Assembly (NCBI GenBank): GCA_910586105.1 | Contig: CAJUGU010000069.1 | Span: 1 to 19,014 of the forward strand | Direction of reading: 5' to 3' | Length of the DNA stretch: 19,014 nt | From: an uncultured Eubacteriales bacterium | GTDB lineage: Bacteria > Bacillota > Clostridia > Oscillospirales > Butyricicoccaceae | Shown: in pieces, positions 1-6,425 of the stretch | Layout of the letters: each line of letters begins with the position of its first letter | Numbering within the stretch: the stretch's first letter is position 1 | Program-made: the position numbers and the translations under genes | The notes under the pieces: model-generated | What the model was told of the DNA's origin: nothing | Seen by the model: the letters and a program-made list of their open reading frames with translations, nothing else | Databases searched by the model: none

Positions 1-133
1 CCCCGGTCCTGCGCGGACGGCACCAAAGGGACTCGTCCCTTTGGAATCCCTTTCTCGCCTGCGGGCGGGATGGGTGCGGTCAAGGCCGTTCCTGCGTGCG
101 TCTTCGTCCCGCCAAAAGGACGGCGGGACGAAG
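1..133 (-). repeat. Dispersed intergenic repeat, copy A (inverted relative to copy B at 10733)
   Basis: Read on the minus strand this stretch matches 10733-10866 in order and spacing. It has a 12-bp-arm hairpin (102-113 with 122-133), a diverged middle, a 9-bp-arm hairpin (23-31 with 36-44), and a 22-base tail (1-22) that differs from copy B at only one position. The first hairpin differs between copies by compensatory changes (GTCCC/GGGAC here, ATCCC/GGGAT there), which suggests the structure is kept. The copy touches the window edge and may extend further. No coding is apparent in it. Confidence 0.85.
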
Positions 134-179
134 TGGCATGATTGGCAAAGTTTTCGGAACGTGCGTATAACAGGAGAGG

Positions 180-217
180 AAAGCGCGGAGCGTGGATCAA
201 CATACGCTCCGCGCTTT
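180..217 (-). terminator. Hairpin terminator of the MATE gene
   Basis: A perfect 14-bp inverted repeat (180-193 with 204-217, 10-nt loop) lies about 33 nt after the exporter's stop codon. On the minus strand the stem ends in TTT followed by CCTCTCC, so the U-run is short and termination may be incomplete. Confidence 0.7.
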
Positions 218-249
218 GCTATACTGTTTCGCGCGGCTGTAAATAGGTT

Positions 250-1581
250 TTAATATCCGTATCTTTTGCGATATCGGAGAAACAGGGTCATGGATAAGGC
301 CAGCGCCATCAGCTCTGCCGCTGGGGTTGCCAGCCAGATCCCGTTTATGCCCAAAAACGCCGGAAGGGTCAGCATGGCGATCAGCATGAACGCAAAAGAA
401 CGCGAAAAGGCGAGGATCGCGGAAACGGTACCGTTCGATAACGCGGTAAACATGCCGCTGGCGAAGATGTTGAACCCGATGAAGAACAGCGCTAGCGTAC
501 AGATCCGGTTCCCGTTTACGGCCAACGCATAGACCGGATCGCCCGGACGCGCAAAGATGGAGACCAGCGGCTCCGTTGCAGCATAGGAGGCCGCCGCCGT
601 CACAAGGGAAATGACCGCGATCACAGTTAAACTGATGGAAACGAGCCGTTTCAGCTTCCCGTGATTTTGTTCCCCGTAATAATAACTGAGCATCGGGGCG
701 ACGCCGTAGGAATAGCCGGTATATAGGGAGCTTGCAAACATGAGGACATACATGATGATCGTCACGGCGGCAACGCCGCTTTCGCCAGCATAATGCAGCA
801 TCGCCCAGTTGAACAGCATGGTGATGATCCCCGTGACCAATGCGGTCGCCATTTCCGAGCACCCGTTTGAGGCCGCGTCCGCAAGGACTCGGAATCGAAA
901 AGCAGGCTTTATAAAGTGGAGCAGGTTCTGCCTGCGGCTGAATAGGAACAGCCCCGCAACGGCGGTGACGGAATATCCAAGGCCGGTAGCCGTCGCCGCG
1001 CCGCCGATCCCCTGCTTTAAAACCGCGATGAAAAGGTAATCCAGAACGATGTTCAGCACGCCCCCGGTCACGGTGCAGACGAAAGAAAGCGTCGCTTTCC
1101 CGGATGCGATCATGTAGAGGGTGAAATTGTTCATCAAAAGGATCGGGATGGTGAACAATAGATAACGGCGGAGATAGGCGGTGCAGTAGCCCGTTACTGC
1201 GGCGGACAGACCCATGCCTCCAAAGACTCGGTCGAGCAGGGCGTAGCCGAGCAGGCACATCGCCAGCCCGACGGCCACATTGACCAGGATCAGGAAGGTG
1301 AAATCCTCGCAGGCTTCCTGCGGTTTGTCTTCCCCCATTTTTTTCATGATGACGGCGCTGCCGCCGGTTGCCAACATGGTCGATATCGCGGTCACCAGCT
1401 GGATCGCTGGGGCGGTCAGGTTGATGGCGGAAAGCGCGCTGGCGCCGATCAGGTTAGATACAAACAATCCGTCGACCATGGTATAAAAGGACATGAAGAC
1501 GGACATGGCGATCGTTGGGACCGCAAATTTCAGGACATTCCCCAAAGTGACCGGTTTTTGATAAGCATTTTTTGGTTCCAT
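250..1581 (-). CDS. MATE-family multidrug efflux transporter (MepA-like)
   Basis: This is a polytopic membrane protein of about 443 residues, the normal MATE size, expected to exchange Na+ or H+ for cationic or amphipathic drugs at the cytoplasmic membrane. The N-terminus has the typical MATE opening (FAVPTIAMSVFMSFYTMVDG, then an FVSNLIGASALSA-type segment), followed by about twelve hydrophobic helices in two related halves and a basic tail (RYRKRYGY). The frame stays open far upstream, but a strong AAGGAGG at 1588-1594 places the start at one of two adjacent ATGs. The second (1581) has 6-nt spacing and is preferred; the first (1584) has only 3 nt. The gene is divergent from a MerR-type regulator and has a MerR-style promoter. 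The family call is firm; the substrate cannot be read from sequence. Confidence 0.93.
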   Translation of the reverse strand: MEPKNAYQKPVTLGNVLKFAVPTIAMSVFMSFYTMVDGLFVSNLIGASALSAINLTAPAIQLVTAISTMLATGGSAVIMKKMGEDKPQEACEDFTFLILVNVAVGLAMCLLGYALLDRVFGGMGLSAAVTGYCTAYLRRYLLFTIPILLMNNFTLYMIASGKATLSFVCTVTGGVLNIVLDYLFIAVLKQGIGGAATATGLGYSVTAVAGLFLFSRRQNLLHFIKPAFRFRVLADAASNGCSEMATALVTGIITMLFNWAMLHYAGESGVAAVTIIMYVLMFASSLYTGYSYGVAPMLSYYYGEQNHGKLKRLVSISLTVIAVISLVTAAASYAATEPLVSIFARPGDPVYALAVNGNRICTLALFFIGFNIFASGMFTALSNGTVSAILAFSRSFAFMLIAMLTLPAFLGINGIWLATPAAELMALALSMTLFLRYRKRYGY

Positions 1582-1675
1582 CATTTTCCTCCTTCGGCTT
1601 GCTCCCGGCCCGGGACGCCGGTGGCGGACGGCGCGGGCAAGCCCTTCGATTTTTTCAGGCAGATACCTTACTAAA

Positions 1676-1706
1676 ATCATAAACCGTACAGCTGCTGTAC
1701 AGTCAA
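1676..1706 (-). promoter_or_regulatory. MerR-type 19-bp-spacer promoter with palindromic operator for the MATE gene
   Basis: On the minus strand, TTGACT (1701-1706) and TATGAT (1676-1681) are separated by exactly 19 bp. A perfect 15-bp palindrome, GTACAGCTGCTGTAC (1686-1700, 7-bp arms around one base), fills most of the spacer. Over-long 19-bp spacers with a central dyad are the hallmark of promoters activated by DNA distortion by MerR-family proteins. The divergent MerR-type gene at 1723 is the obvious regulator. The predicted leader is about 85 nt. Confidence 0.85.
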
Positions 1707-1722
1707 GGGGGTAATTTGAGAA

Positions 1723-2547
1723 ATGGATAAAAAAAGAAAGCTGCTCACCATCGGTCAGTTTGCAGCCCTGCATGGAATCAACAAAAAAACGTTGATGTGG
1801 TATGATGAAGTTGATTTGTTCCACCCGGCGCGGATCGATCCCGAAAACGGTTATCGGTATTACAGCTACTATCAAAGCGCTATACTGGAAACCATCCTGC
1901 TCCTGCGGGAACTGGATGTGCCGATCGATGAGATCCGGGCCTTTATGAAGGGGCGTTCCGCCGCCAGCATGGAACAGCTGCTGCGGAAACAAATTGGGGA
2001 GCTGGAACGGAAGCTGACGCATTTGCAGGCAGTCCGGGAAACGCTGACCTATCATTGCCGGAATATGCAGACGCTGCGGACGATGGATCTGTCAGAGATC
2101 CGGATCGTGCGGAAGGACGCGCACCGTCTGGTCACGGTAGATATCGACCCGGAAATGAGCTTTGAGAAACAGGTGGAAACGATCGTTGCAGAAACGAAAA
2201 AATATCAGCTGCGGCGGCTGCATGACGCTTCTTATGGAACCATGATCGCGGTGGAAAGCCTGCAAAAGGGCGATTTTACGGATTATTCCAAACTGTTCAT
2301 CGAGATCCCGTTCCCGATCCGGGACGATGGTCTGCATATACAGCCTGCCGGGGATTACCTGCGCGCCTTTTATCAAGAGTCACCGGAGAATGCCGCCGCC
2401 TGTTATCGGAAAGTATTCGACTATGCTGCGGCGCAGGAGCTGATATTGTATGGATCGTCGTATGAAATCATTTTGAACGAGAATGTGATCGACCGCATGG
2501 AGGATGCGCTTGTGCAGATCGAGATCCCTGTGAAAAGGCGGGATTAG
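1723..2547 (+). CDS. MerR-family regulator with C-terminal effector-binding domain
   Basis: The protein has 274 residues. An N-terminal winged helix-turn-helix (about residues 8-76) contains LTIGQFAALHGINKKTLMWY and the conserved DPENGYRYYSYYQ segment. A dimerisation helix follows (about 78-115, LLRKQIGELERKLTHLQAV), then a GyrI/BmrR-like ligand-binding domain (about 125-270, with IQPAGDYLRAFY). This architecture is typical of regulators that bind drugs and activate efflux genes. The ATG at 1723 follows AAGGGGG (1705-1711) at a rather long 11 nt, and that purine run lies just beside the exporter's -35 box, so regulator and exporter share the whole 138-bp gap. Likely role: drug-responsive activator of the divergent MATE gene, perhaps also autoregulating. 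Confidence 0.92.
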   Translation: MDKKRKLLTIGQFAALHGINKKTLMWYDEVDLFHPARIDPENGYRYYSYYQSAILETILLLRELDVPIDEIRAFMKGRSAASMEQLLRKQIGELERKLTHLQAVRETLTYHCRNMQTLRTMDLSEIRIVRKDAHRLVTVDIDPEMSFEKQVETIVAETKKYQLRRLHDASYGTMIAVESLQKGDFTDYSKLFIEIPFPIRDDGLHIQPAGDYLRAFYQESPENAAACYRKVFDYAAAQELILYGSSYEIILNENVIDRMEDALVQIEIPVKRRD

Positions 2548-2561
2548 AGGGGAGGGAAGGC

Positions 2562-2580
2562 GGCGCGGAGCGCTTTTTTA
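2562..2580 (+). terminator. Possible weak terminator after the MerR-type gene
   Basis: A short GCGC-GGA-GCGC hairpin followed by six T residues lies about 20 nt after the regulator stop. The stem is only 4 bp, so this is tentative. The same GGCGCGGAGCGC core recurs at 2820 inside the palindrome cluster. Confidence 0.4.
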
Positions 2581-2599
2581 TGTCGCGAAGTGTCACAGG

Positions 2600-2866
2600 C
2601 ACGGATTACGCCGTGAAGGAAGGAGTTGCCCCGGAACAGCGCCGTTTTACAGCGAAGGGGGGATTGGCGACGCCCTTCGCTGAAGACGATGCCCCGGGCC
2701 GCGTTTCGCTGGCAACTCCCTTAGTCAGCCTTATGGTTGACAGCGCCTCCCGGAGAGGGGGCCAGTCCATGCGGTACGCGCTAAAGCGCGGATTTTTATG
2801 GCGCTTCGCGCTTTCTGACGGCGCGGAGCGCATTTCCTATGACGCTTCGCGTCATAGGCGCGTCAG
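2600..2866. repeat. Palindrome-rich intergenic cluster between the MerR-type gene and spo0A
   Basis: This gap of more than 300 bp holds nested inverted repeats and no convincing gene: CACGG/CCGTG near 2601-2615; an outer pair GGAGTTGCC (2622-2630) with GGCAACTCC (2711-2719) enclosing CAGCGAAGGG (2650-2659) with CCCTTCGCTG (2673-2682); AAAGCGCG (2783-2790) with CGCGCTTT (2807-2814); and CCTATGACGC (2836-2845) with GCGTCATAGG (2849-2858), itself bracketed by CTGACG (2815-2820) and CGTCAG (2861-2866). From memory, the segment around 2710-2765 resembles repeats common in gut Ruminococcaceae intergenic DNA; this was not checked by search. Confidence 0.7.
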
Positions 2867-2904
2867 TGCGGGATTGGAAGCTGGCGACCGGCTCCGTTTC
2901 CCTT

Positions 2905-3654
2905 TCAGCCAATCTTCATTTGAAGGCGCAGCCGGTCGGCGATCATGGAGATAAACTCGCTGTTCGTCGGCTTGCCTTTGATGCCGGATACGGTATACCC
3001 AAAATAAGATTGCAGGGTTTCCAGATCGCCGCGATCCCAGGCGACTTCGATCGCATGACGGATCGCCCGTTCGACACGGGAGGATGTCGTGTGGTACTTT
3101 TTCGCGATGGACGGATACAGGATCTTTGTGATCGCGCCGACCGATTCCATATCATGTACCGCCATCATAATGGCGTCGCGCAGGTATTGATACCCTTTGA
3201 TATGCGCGGGTACGCCGATCTGATGGATTACTTCCGTGACTTTGATCTCGAGCGCCAGCTCACTGTCCTCGGCAGCGGGCAGGGCCGCCGCGCGTTTGCT
3301 GTGCTGTAAGCGGTCCATCAGCACGTCCAGCTCGATCGGTTTGCGCATTACATACCGCACGTTCAGCTGGGCGCACACTGCGTTGGAATCATCCGACGCA
3401 AACGCGCTCAGCACGACGATACCGATGCCGGAGTTTTGCAGCCGTTGGATCACCGTCAACCCGTCGACTTCCGGCAGCACCAGGTCGAGCAGCAGCAAGT
3501 CCGGGTGCAGCTGCTCCGCAAGCTCGAGCGCCTGCCGTCCGTTGACTGCCGAACCGACCAGCTCCAGCGCCGGGTTCTTCACGAAAGCCTCTTGCAGGGC
3601 TACGGCATACTCTTTATCACTGTCAGCTACTAATACACGTATTTTTTGTTCCAT
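2905..3654 (-). CDS. spo0A: Spo0A, master regulator of sporulation
   Basis: Spo0A is the phosphorelay-controlled response regulator that commits the cell to sporulation by binding 0A boxes. The 249-residue protein has a receiver domain (about 1-120) with the acidic pocket D11/D13, phospho-acceptor D57 in LLLLDLVLPEVDG, S83 and K105 (YVMRKP). The Spo0A-specific effector domain (about 140-249) has the signature GYQYLRDAIMM, the recognition region YHTTSSRVERAIRHAIEVAW, and the conserved ending KGKPTNSEFISMIADRLR. Length and both domains are complete, so the gene looks functional. The start ATG at 3654 has a GGGAAAGG element about 10 nt upstream. It is transcribed alone, away from the palindrome cluster and downstream of the exonuclease gene on the same strand. 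Confidence 0.98.
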   Translation of the reverse strand: MEQKIRVLVADSDKEYAVALQEAFVKNPALELVGSAVNGRQALELAEQLHPDLLLLDLVLPEVDGLTVIQRLQNSGIGIVVLSAFASDDSNAVCAQLNVRYVMRKPIELDVLMDRLQHSKRAAALPAAEDSELALEIKVTEVIHQIGVPAHIKGYQYLRDAIMMAVHDMESVGAITKILYPSIAKKYHTTSSRVERAIRHAIEVAWDRGDLETLQSYFGYTVSGIKGKPTNSEFISMIADRLRLQMKIG

Positions 3655-3708
3655 GATGTTACAACCTTTCCCACGAGAACGGATTATGCCGCTTCCTGCG
3701 ACTTCTAT

Positions 3709-3737
3709 AATTTACCATATCTTGGCAGATGCTGCAA
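3709..3737 (-). promoter_or_regulatory. Candidate spo0A promoter (extended -10)
   Basis: On the minus strand, TTGCAG (3732-3737), a 17-bp spacer and TAAATT (3709-3714) preceded by TGG form a plausible sigma-A promoter, giving a leader of about 50 nt. Just upstream, TGTCGGAAA (3742-3750) is one mismatch from the 0A-box core TGTCGAA, so autoregulation is possible but unproven. No convincing sigma-H promoter was seen. Confidence 0.5.
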
Positions 3738-3871
3738 CAAATTTCCGACATATTTCCCAACAATAGTTCGAGTAGAAAGGACAAATTTTTCCAAAAGTCG
3801 CGAAAAATGCTACAAAAATCGGCAAATCCGACAGCATTTGACAGAAACAGCCTTCCGCACGCCGCGAGAAA

Positions 3872-3948
3872 GGATGCTGCAAAAAGCAGGCCTTTTCAGA
3901 GGCTCCGCGCCGTTGGGCGGATTTCTGAAACGACGATGTTTTGCATCC
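3872..3948 (-). terminator. Nested inverted repeats at the exonuclease 3' end, probable terminator
   Basis: TTTCAGA (3894-3900) pairs with TCTGAAA (3924-3930) around a GC-rich interior with CCGCC/GGCG potential. An outer GGATGC/GCATCC pair (3872-3877 with 3943-3948) reaches the first base of the TAG stop triplet (3948-3950). On the minus strand the sequence between the arms carries a five-T stretch. This is plausible as the exonuclease terminator and insulator ahead of spo0A. Confidence 0.45.
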
Positions 3949-4493
3949 TATTTCCGTCGTCCGGAAAGATCGTAGGGACGCCGGAAAGCGTCCGCGTCCA
4001 GACCGTGCTTCTGGTAATCGATCAGCAGGGCGGCGCAGGCGCGGCTATCGCTGCCGGCCTGATGGTGTTCCAACGGGATCTGAAGGAACCGGCACATGGT
4101 ATCGAGCTTGTGATTGGGGAAGGACGGATAGCACTTGCGCCCCATGCGCACCGTGCAGGCATAGTCGACCTGGTCGCGCCAGCGGATGCCATAGCCGCGC
4201 AGGCATTTGAGCAGTACGGACAGGTCGAACGTTGCGTTGTGCGCGACCAGCAGCCCGCTGCTGAAGATTGGTTCCAGCTGCTGCCAGAGCTGGGGGAAGG
4301 TCGGGGCTTGCGCCGCCGCCTCCGGCGTGATGCCGGTCAGCTCGATATTGAAGCGGTCAAAATGGGTCTCCGGATCGACCAGGGTCGCAAGCTCCTGCAC
4401 GATCTCCCCGCCTTCTACGACCGCTACGCCGATCGCGCTCATGCGGTCGTTATAACGGTTTGGGGTCTCAACGTCGAATACGATATATTTCAT
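3948..4493 (-). CDS. DnaQ-like 3'-5' exonuclease (DEDDh family)
   Basis: The protein has 181 residues and is a stand-alone exonuclease domain that trims 3' ends of DNA or RNA using two metal ions. All catalytic motifs are present: Exo I VFDVET (D7, E9), Exo II VAHNATFDLSVL (D90) and Exo III HHQAGSDSRACA (H144, D149), giving the DEDDh set. There is no polymerase, helicase or BRCT extension, so it is like the many small proofreading-type or oligoribonucleolytic proteins in Clostridia, and its exact substrate is unknown. AAGGAGG lies about 9 nt before the ATG at 4493, and a good sigma-A promoter sits 48 nt upstream. It is monocistronic and divergent from the 4672 operon. Confidence 0.92.
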   Translation of the reverse strand: MKYIVFDVETPNRYNDRMSAIGVAVVEGGEIVQELATLVDPETHFDRFNIELTGITPEAAAQAPTFPQLWQQLEPIFSSGLLVAHNATFDLSVLLKCLRGYGIRWRDQVDYACTVRMGRKCYPSFPNHKLDTMCRFLQIPLEHHQAGSDSRACAALLIDYQKHGLDADAFRRPYDLSGRRK

Positions 4494-4540
4494 GGGGGAA
4501 TGCCTCCTTTTTGCGCCGCGTGGGGCTCGGTTTTGGTTCC

Positions 4541-4568
4541 ATTATAGCAGATTCGGCAGGATGTGCAA
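4541..4568 (-). promoter_or_regulatory. Sigma-A promoter of the exonuclease gene
   Basis: On the minus strand, TTGCAC (4563-4568), a 16-bp spacer and a consensus TATAAT (4541-4546) lead into the exonuclease leader. Confidence 0.75.
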
Positions 4569-4596
4569 GCCCTGTCGAAAAATTCGCGCGGGAGGC

Positions 4597-4625
4597 TTGA
4601 CAGGATCCGGCGGATGTGCTATATT
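4597..4625 (+). promoter_or_regulatory. Consensus sigma-A promoter of the 4672-5530 operon
   Basis: TTGACA (4597-4602), a 17-bp spacer and TATATT (4620-4625) give a near-ideal housekeeping promoter. It is back-to-back with the exonuclease promoter, the two -35 boxes about 30 bp apart. Confidence 0.8.
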
Positions 4626-4659
4626 TACTGCATAAGTAAATTAGTAAATTACTGCGTAA
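4625..4659 (+). repeat. Direct repeats just downstream of the 4597 promoter (possible operator)
   Basis: TTACTGCATAA (4625-4635) and TTACTGCGTAA (4649-4659) are 11-bp direct repeats with one difference, 24 bp apart. Between and overlapping them lie tandem TAAATTAG and TAAATTAC (4637-4652). The second 11-mer is itself dyadic (TTAC-TGC-GTAA). The position over the transcription start and before the AAAGGAGG ribosome site suits a repressor site, but no regulator gene is adjacent. Confidence 0.45.
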
Positions 4660-4671
4660 AGGAGGGGGACC

Positions 4672-5175
4672 ATGAAGATCCCAACGACATTGAAACACAA
4701 GCCGGTCATTGTGTCGGAGGAATATGACCATATCGACGGCCGCCACGCCGGAGACTCGGACGCCAAAGGCCTGTCGCTCGGGCTCGCCCAATGGAACGAG
4801 CGCGGGAAGGTCGAGATTTCGGCCAAGGTCTGGCGGCATACCGGCGAAAAATGGTCGCGGCAATCCGAAGAGCTGCCGCTGCACCGCGTGCTTGATCTGG
4901 CGATCCTGATTTGCCGCGCGCAGGCGCATTTCCGCGAAGCGTACCGCTATCCGAAACTTTATGATACCGAACAGCCGCAGCTCGACCGCATCGGGCTTCA
5001 GGGCGGCGCGCTGAATGTTGCCGTCTGCGCCGATAATCCCATGATCGGCGAGGATATCCAGCTGTTCCGGGATGTTTTCGCACGCGACGACGAACTGTTG
5101 TCCGAACGCCTGCACCGGCTTGCAGACTTGCTGCTGGGATTGGGATACGGACATCCTGAGCGAGGAGGCGATTGA
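4672..5175 (+). CDS. Conserved hypothetical protein (DUF6530-like)
   Basis: This 167-residue soluble protein has no signal peptide or membrane segment. I do not recognise a biochemical function. The N-terminus (MKIPTTLKHKPVIVSEEYDH) and the central KVWRHTGEKWSRQSEELPLH block recall a conserved uncharacterised family that I associate with DUF6530, from memory only. The middle and end are helical and charged, with an internal LQGGALNVAVCADN stretch. AGGAGGGGG lies immediately upstream of the ATG, and a consensus promoter is 47 nt before it. The stop at 5173-5175 is followed after one base by the ATG of a GIY-YIG nuclease, so the two are translationally close and probably work together. No catalytic residues can be assigned. 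Confidence 0.7.
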   Translation: MKIPTTLKHKPVIVSEEYDHIDGRHAGDSDAKGLSLGLAQWNERGKVEISAKVWRHTGEKWSRQSEELPLHRVLDLAILICRAQAHFREAYRYPKLYDTEQPQLDRIGLQGGALNVAVCADNPMIGEDIQLFRDVFARDDELLSERLHRLADLLLGLGYGHPERGGD

Positions 5176-5176
5176 C

Positions 5177-5530
5177 ATGACGGAACGGCAAAAACAGCTC
5201 CGTGAGGAATATAAAACGATGAAAAAGCCCATGGGCGTATATCTGTTCCAGTGCCTTGCCACCGGGAAGGCATACCTTGGCGCGACGCCCGACCTGCGCG
5301 GCGCGATGAACGGTACGCGGTTCAAACTGGACAGCGGTTTCCACCCATGCAAAAACCTGCTCGCGGATTGGAAACGATATGGCGGCGACGGCTTCCGTGT
5401 CGAGGTGCTCGAAGAGCTGCCTTATGACGAAAAGGACGGGACGCGCACCGACTACCGCGACGATCTCGAAGCGCTGCGCGACCTGCTCGCGGAGCGTTAT
5501 TCCGACCATGAATTTTTGCGCACATTTTAA
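5177..5530 (+). CDS. Small GIY-YIG nuclease-domain protein
   Basis: The protein has 117 residues, the whole being one GIY-YIG fold of the small stand-alone bacterial type. The signature appears as GVY (20-22) and YLG (33-35), followed by the family arginine (R41) and the FHPCKNLLADWKRYGGDGF block, with a FRVEVLEEL strand. Members of the superfamily cut DNA, but this small subfamily is mostly uncharacterised. The frame is open further upstream (from 5072), but AGGAGG at 5163-5168 with 8-nt spacing and the end of the preceding gene fix the start at 5177. It is co-transcribed with the 4672 gene and followed directly by a strong terminator. Confidence 0.88.
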   Translation: MTERQKQLREEYKTMKKPMGVYLFQCLATGKAYLGATPDLRGAMNGTRFKLDSGFHPCKNLLADWKRYGGDGFRVEVLEELPYDEKDGTRTDYRDDLEALRDLLAERYSDHEFLRTF

Positions 5531-5537
5531 GCATGCG

Positions 5538-5567
5538 AAAAGGCTGCACGCAGGATGCAGCCTTTTT
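5538..5567 (+). terminator. Rho-independent terminator of the 4672-5530 operon
   Basis: An 11-bp stem (AAAAGGCTGCA, 5538-5548, with TGCAGCCTTTT, 5556-5566), a 7-nt loop and a five-T tract start 8 nt after the GIY-YIG stop. The A-run on the 5' side also makes it usable in the other direction. Confidence 0.9.
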
Positions 5568-6044
5568 ATGCGCCGATTTTTGCGCCGATTTTGCGGAGGA
5601 CGGACGGATACCGCAAGCCATTCTTTCTCCGGGGCGGGGGAGCTTCGCTGCGAAACGCCGTGGACCGGCCTTTGGAGACGAGGCCGCCGTACAGGTGCTG
5701 AAAGCCGGGGATGCTTTCCGGCTTGCAATCGATGCACCGCGTTCCATACTGACCGAGCGTGCAAAGGTCTATGAACGGAAAAATGCTGTACCGGAATGTA
5801 TCCGACGCGCACAGAAAAACCATTACGCCGGACGGCGAAAGGCGCAGGGCTTTGAGGCCGTTTGAGACGCCAGAGCAACGGATCGTTCATGCGAACTGTA
5901 ATGATACTGCAAGCAATTTATTTTTGGAAATGCGGCAAACGCCGGCGCAAATGGGCGGCAGTCCGGGACTTTGCGGGAAAAACTCGATGATATCTTTCCG
6001 CAAGCCCAAGAGAGCCGCGCAGCCGCGCACTAACGATCCCCTGT
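5568..6044. other. Gene-poor, apparently decayed region
   Basis: No intact gene with a ribosome-binding site is seen. The start holds a tandem 12-mer (TGCGCCGATTTT at 5569-5580 and 5581-5592). Further on are a 7-bp hairpin (5702-5708 with 5718-5724) and overlapping open frames on both strands from about 5533 to 5865 that I cannot tell from chance in GC-rich DNA. From about 5915 to a TAA at 6031-6033 one plus frame reads coherently and ends in LREKLDDIFPQAQESRAAAH, like the tail of a small acidic protein, but it lacks a start codon. The stretch is probably remnants of one or more genes. Confidence 0.5.
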
Positions 6045-6167
6045 ATGGAAGCCGCTGCCGGCCTGGCCATCTCCAATACCCAGATCAATCCCGGCGCTGC
6101 TCAAAAGGATGCTGAAGTGGCGCAGGCCAATCAGGTTCCGCAGGGCGTTCTCCAGCTGCTCCAGTAA
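6045..6167 (+). CDS. Possible small protein or gene remnant, 40 residues
   Basis: An ATG at 6045 opens a 40-residue frame beginning MEAAAGLAISNTQINPG and ending QVPQGVLQLLQ, rich in Ala, Gln and Asn. It has no recognisable ribosome-binding site, which argues against a standard gene. A good terminator begins 53 nt after the stop, which argues that something here is or was transcribed. The frame continues open upstream to 5991 without another ATG. It could be the 3' end of a broken gene whose upstream part lies in the coherent frame ending at 6033, or a genuine micro-protein. I do not recognise a family. Confidence 0.3.
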   Translation: MEAAAGLAISNTQINPGAAQKDAEVAQANQVPQGVLQLLQ

Positions 6168-6219
6168 TCTGGAACCGGAACGGATACGCTCTAAAATCAA
6201 TCGCGTAAAACCAAAGTTT

Positions 6220-6250
6220 AGGGGACGGATTCCGCCCCCTCTTTCTTTAT
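6220..6250 (+). terminator. Rho-independent terminator
   Basis: A stem of AGGGGACGG (6220-6228) with CCGCCCCCT (6232-6240), one A-C mismatch and a 3-nt loop, is followed by a T-rich tail (CTTTCTTTATTATT). It ends whatever transcript covers the 6045 frame and insulates the S-layer-type gene. Confidence 0.75.
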
Positions 6251-6316
6251 TATTATGAAACCGGATATCTGTAAAAGGGTTATGCCATGCTTTTACAAAA
6301 TTTTCCGAACAGTGGC

Positions 6317-6345
6317 TTGCAATTTGCTGCGCTATCCGGTAAAAT
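6317..6345 (+). promoter_or_regulatory. Sigma-A promoter of the SLH-domain gene
   Basis: TTGCAA (6317-6322), a 17-bp spacer and TAAAAT (6340-6345) lie 80 bp before the ATG at 6426. A GGAGAGAGGA ribosome-binding stretch follows in the leader. Confidence 0.65.
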
Positions 6346-6425
6346 TAAGGTTAAGAGCAAGTCCCCTGCGCCCGCCCGTTGCGGTTTGACCGGGGGCTCA
6401 ATTTACGGAGAGAGGACGAAAACGA

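Noticed and set aside
197..1258. Long minus-strand open frame of 353 codons overlapping the MATE gene
   Set aside because: Composition is Arg/His/Cys-rich and without domain features; it is the shifted-frame shadow of the MATE gene.
3729..4547. Plus-strand 272-codon frame over the exonuclease gene
   Set aside because: Antisense to a DEDDh exonuclease with all catalytic motifs and a good promoter.
5566..5823. Minus-strand 85-codon frame in the decayed region
   Set aside because: It reads fairly well but has no visible ribosome site, ends within the terminator of the neighbouring operon and overlaps an equally open plus frame; not enough to call a gene.
4706..5890. Long minus-strand open frame of about 394 codons opposite the DUF/GIY-YIG operon
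   Set aside because: It is antisense to two genes with good promoters and ribosome sites, and its protein is low-complexity Arg/Ala-rich; an artefact of high GC.
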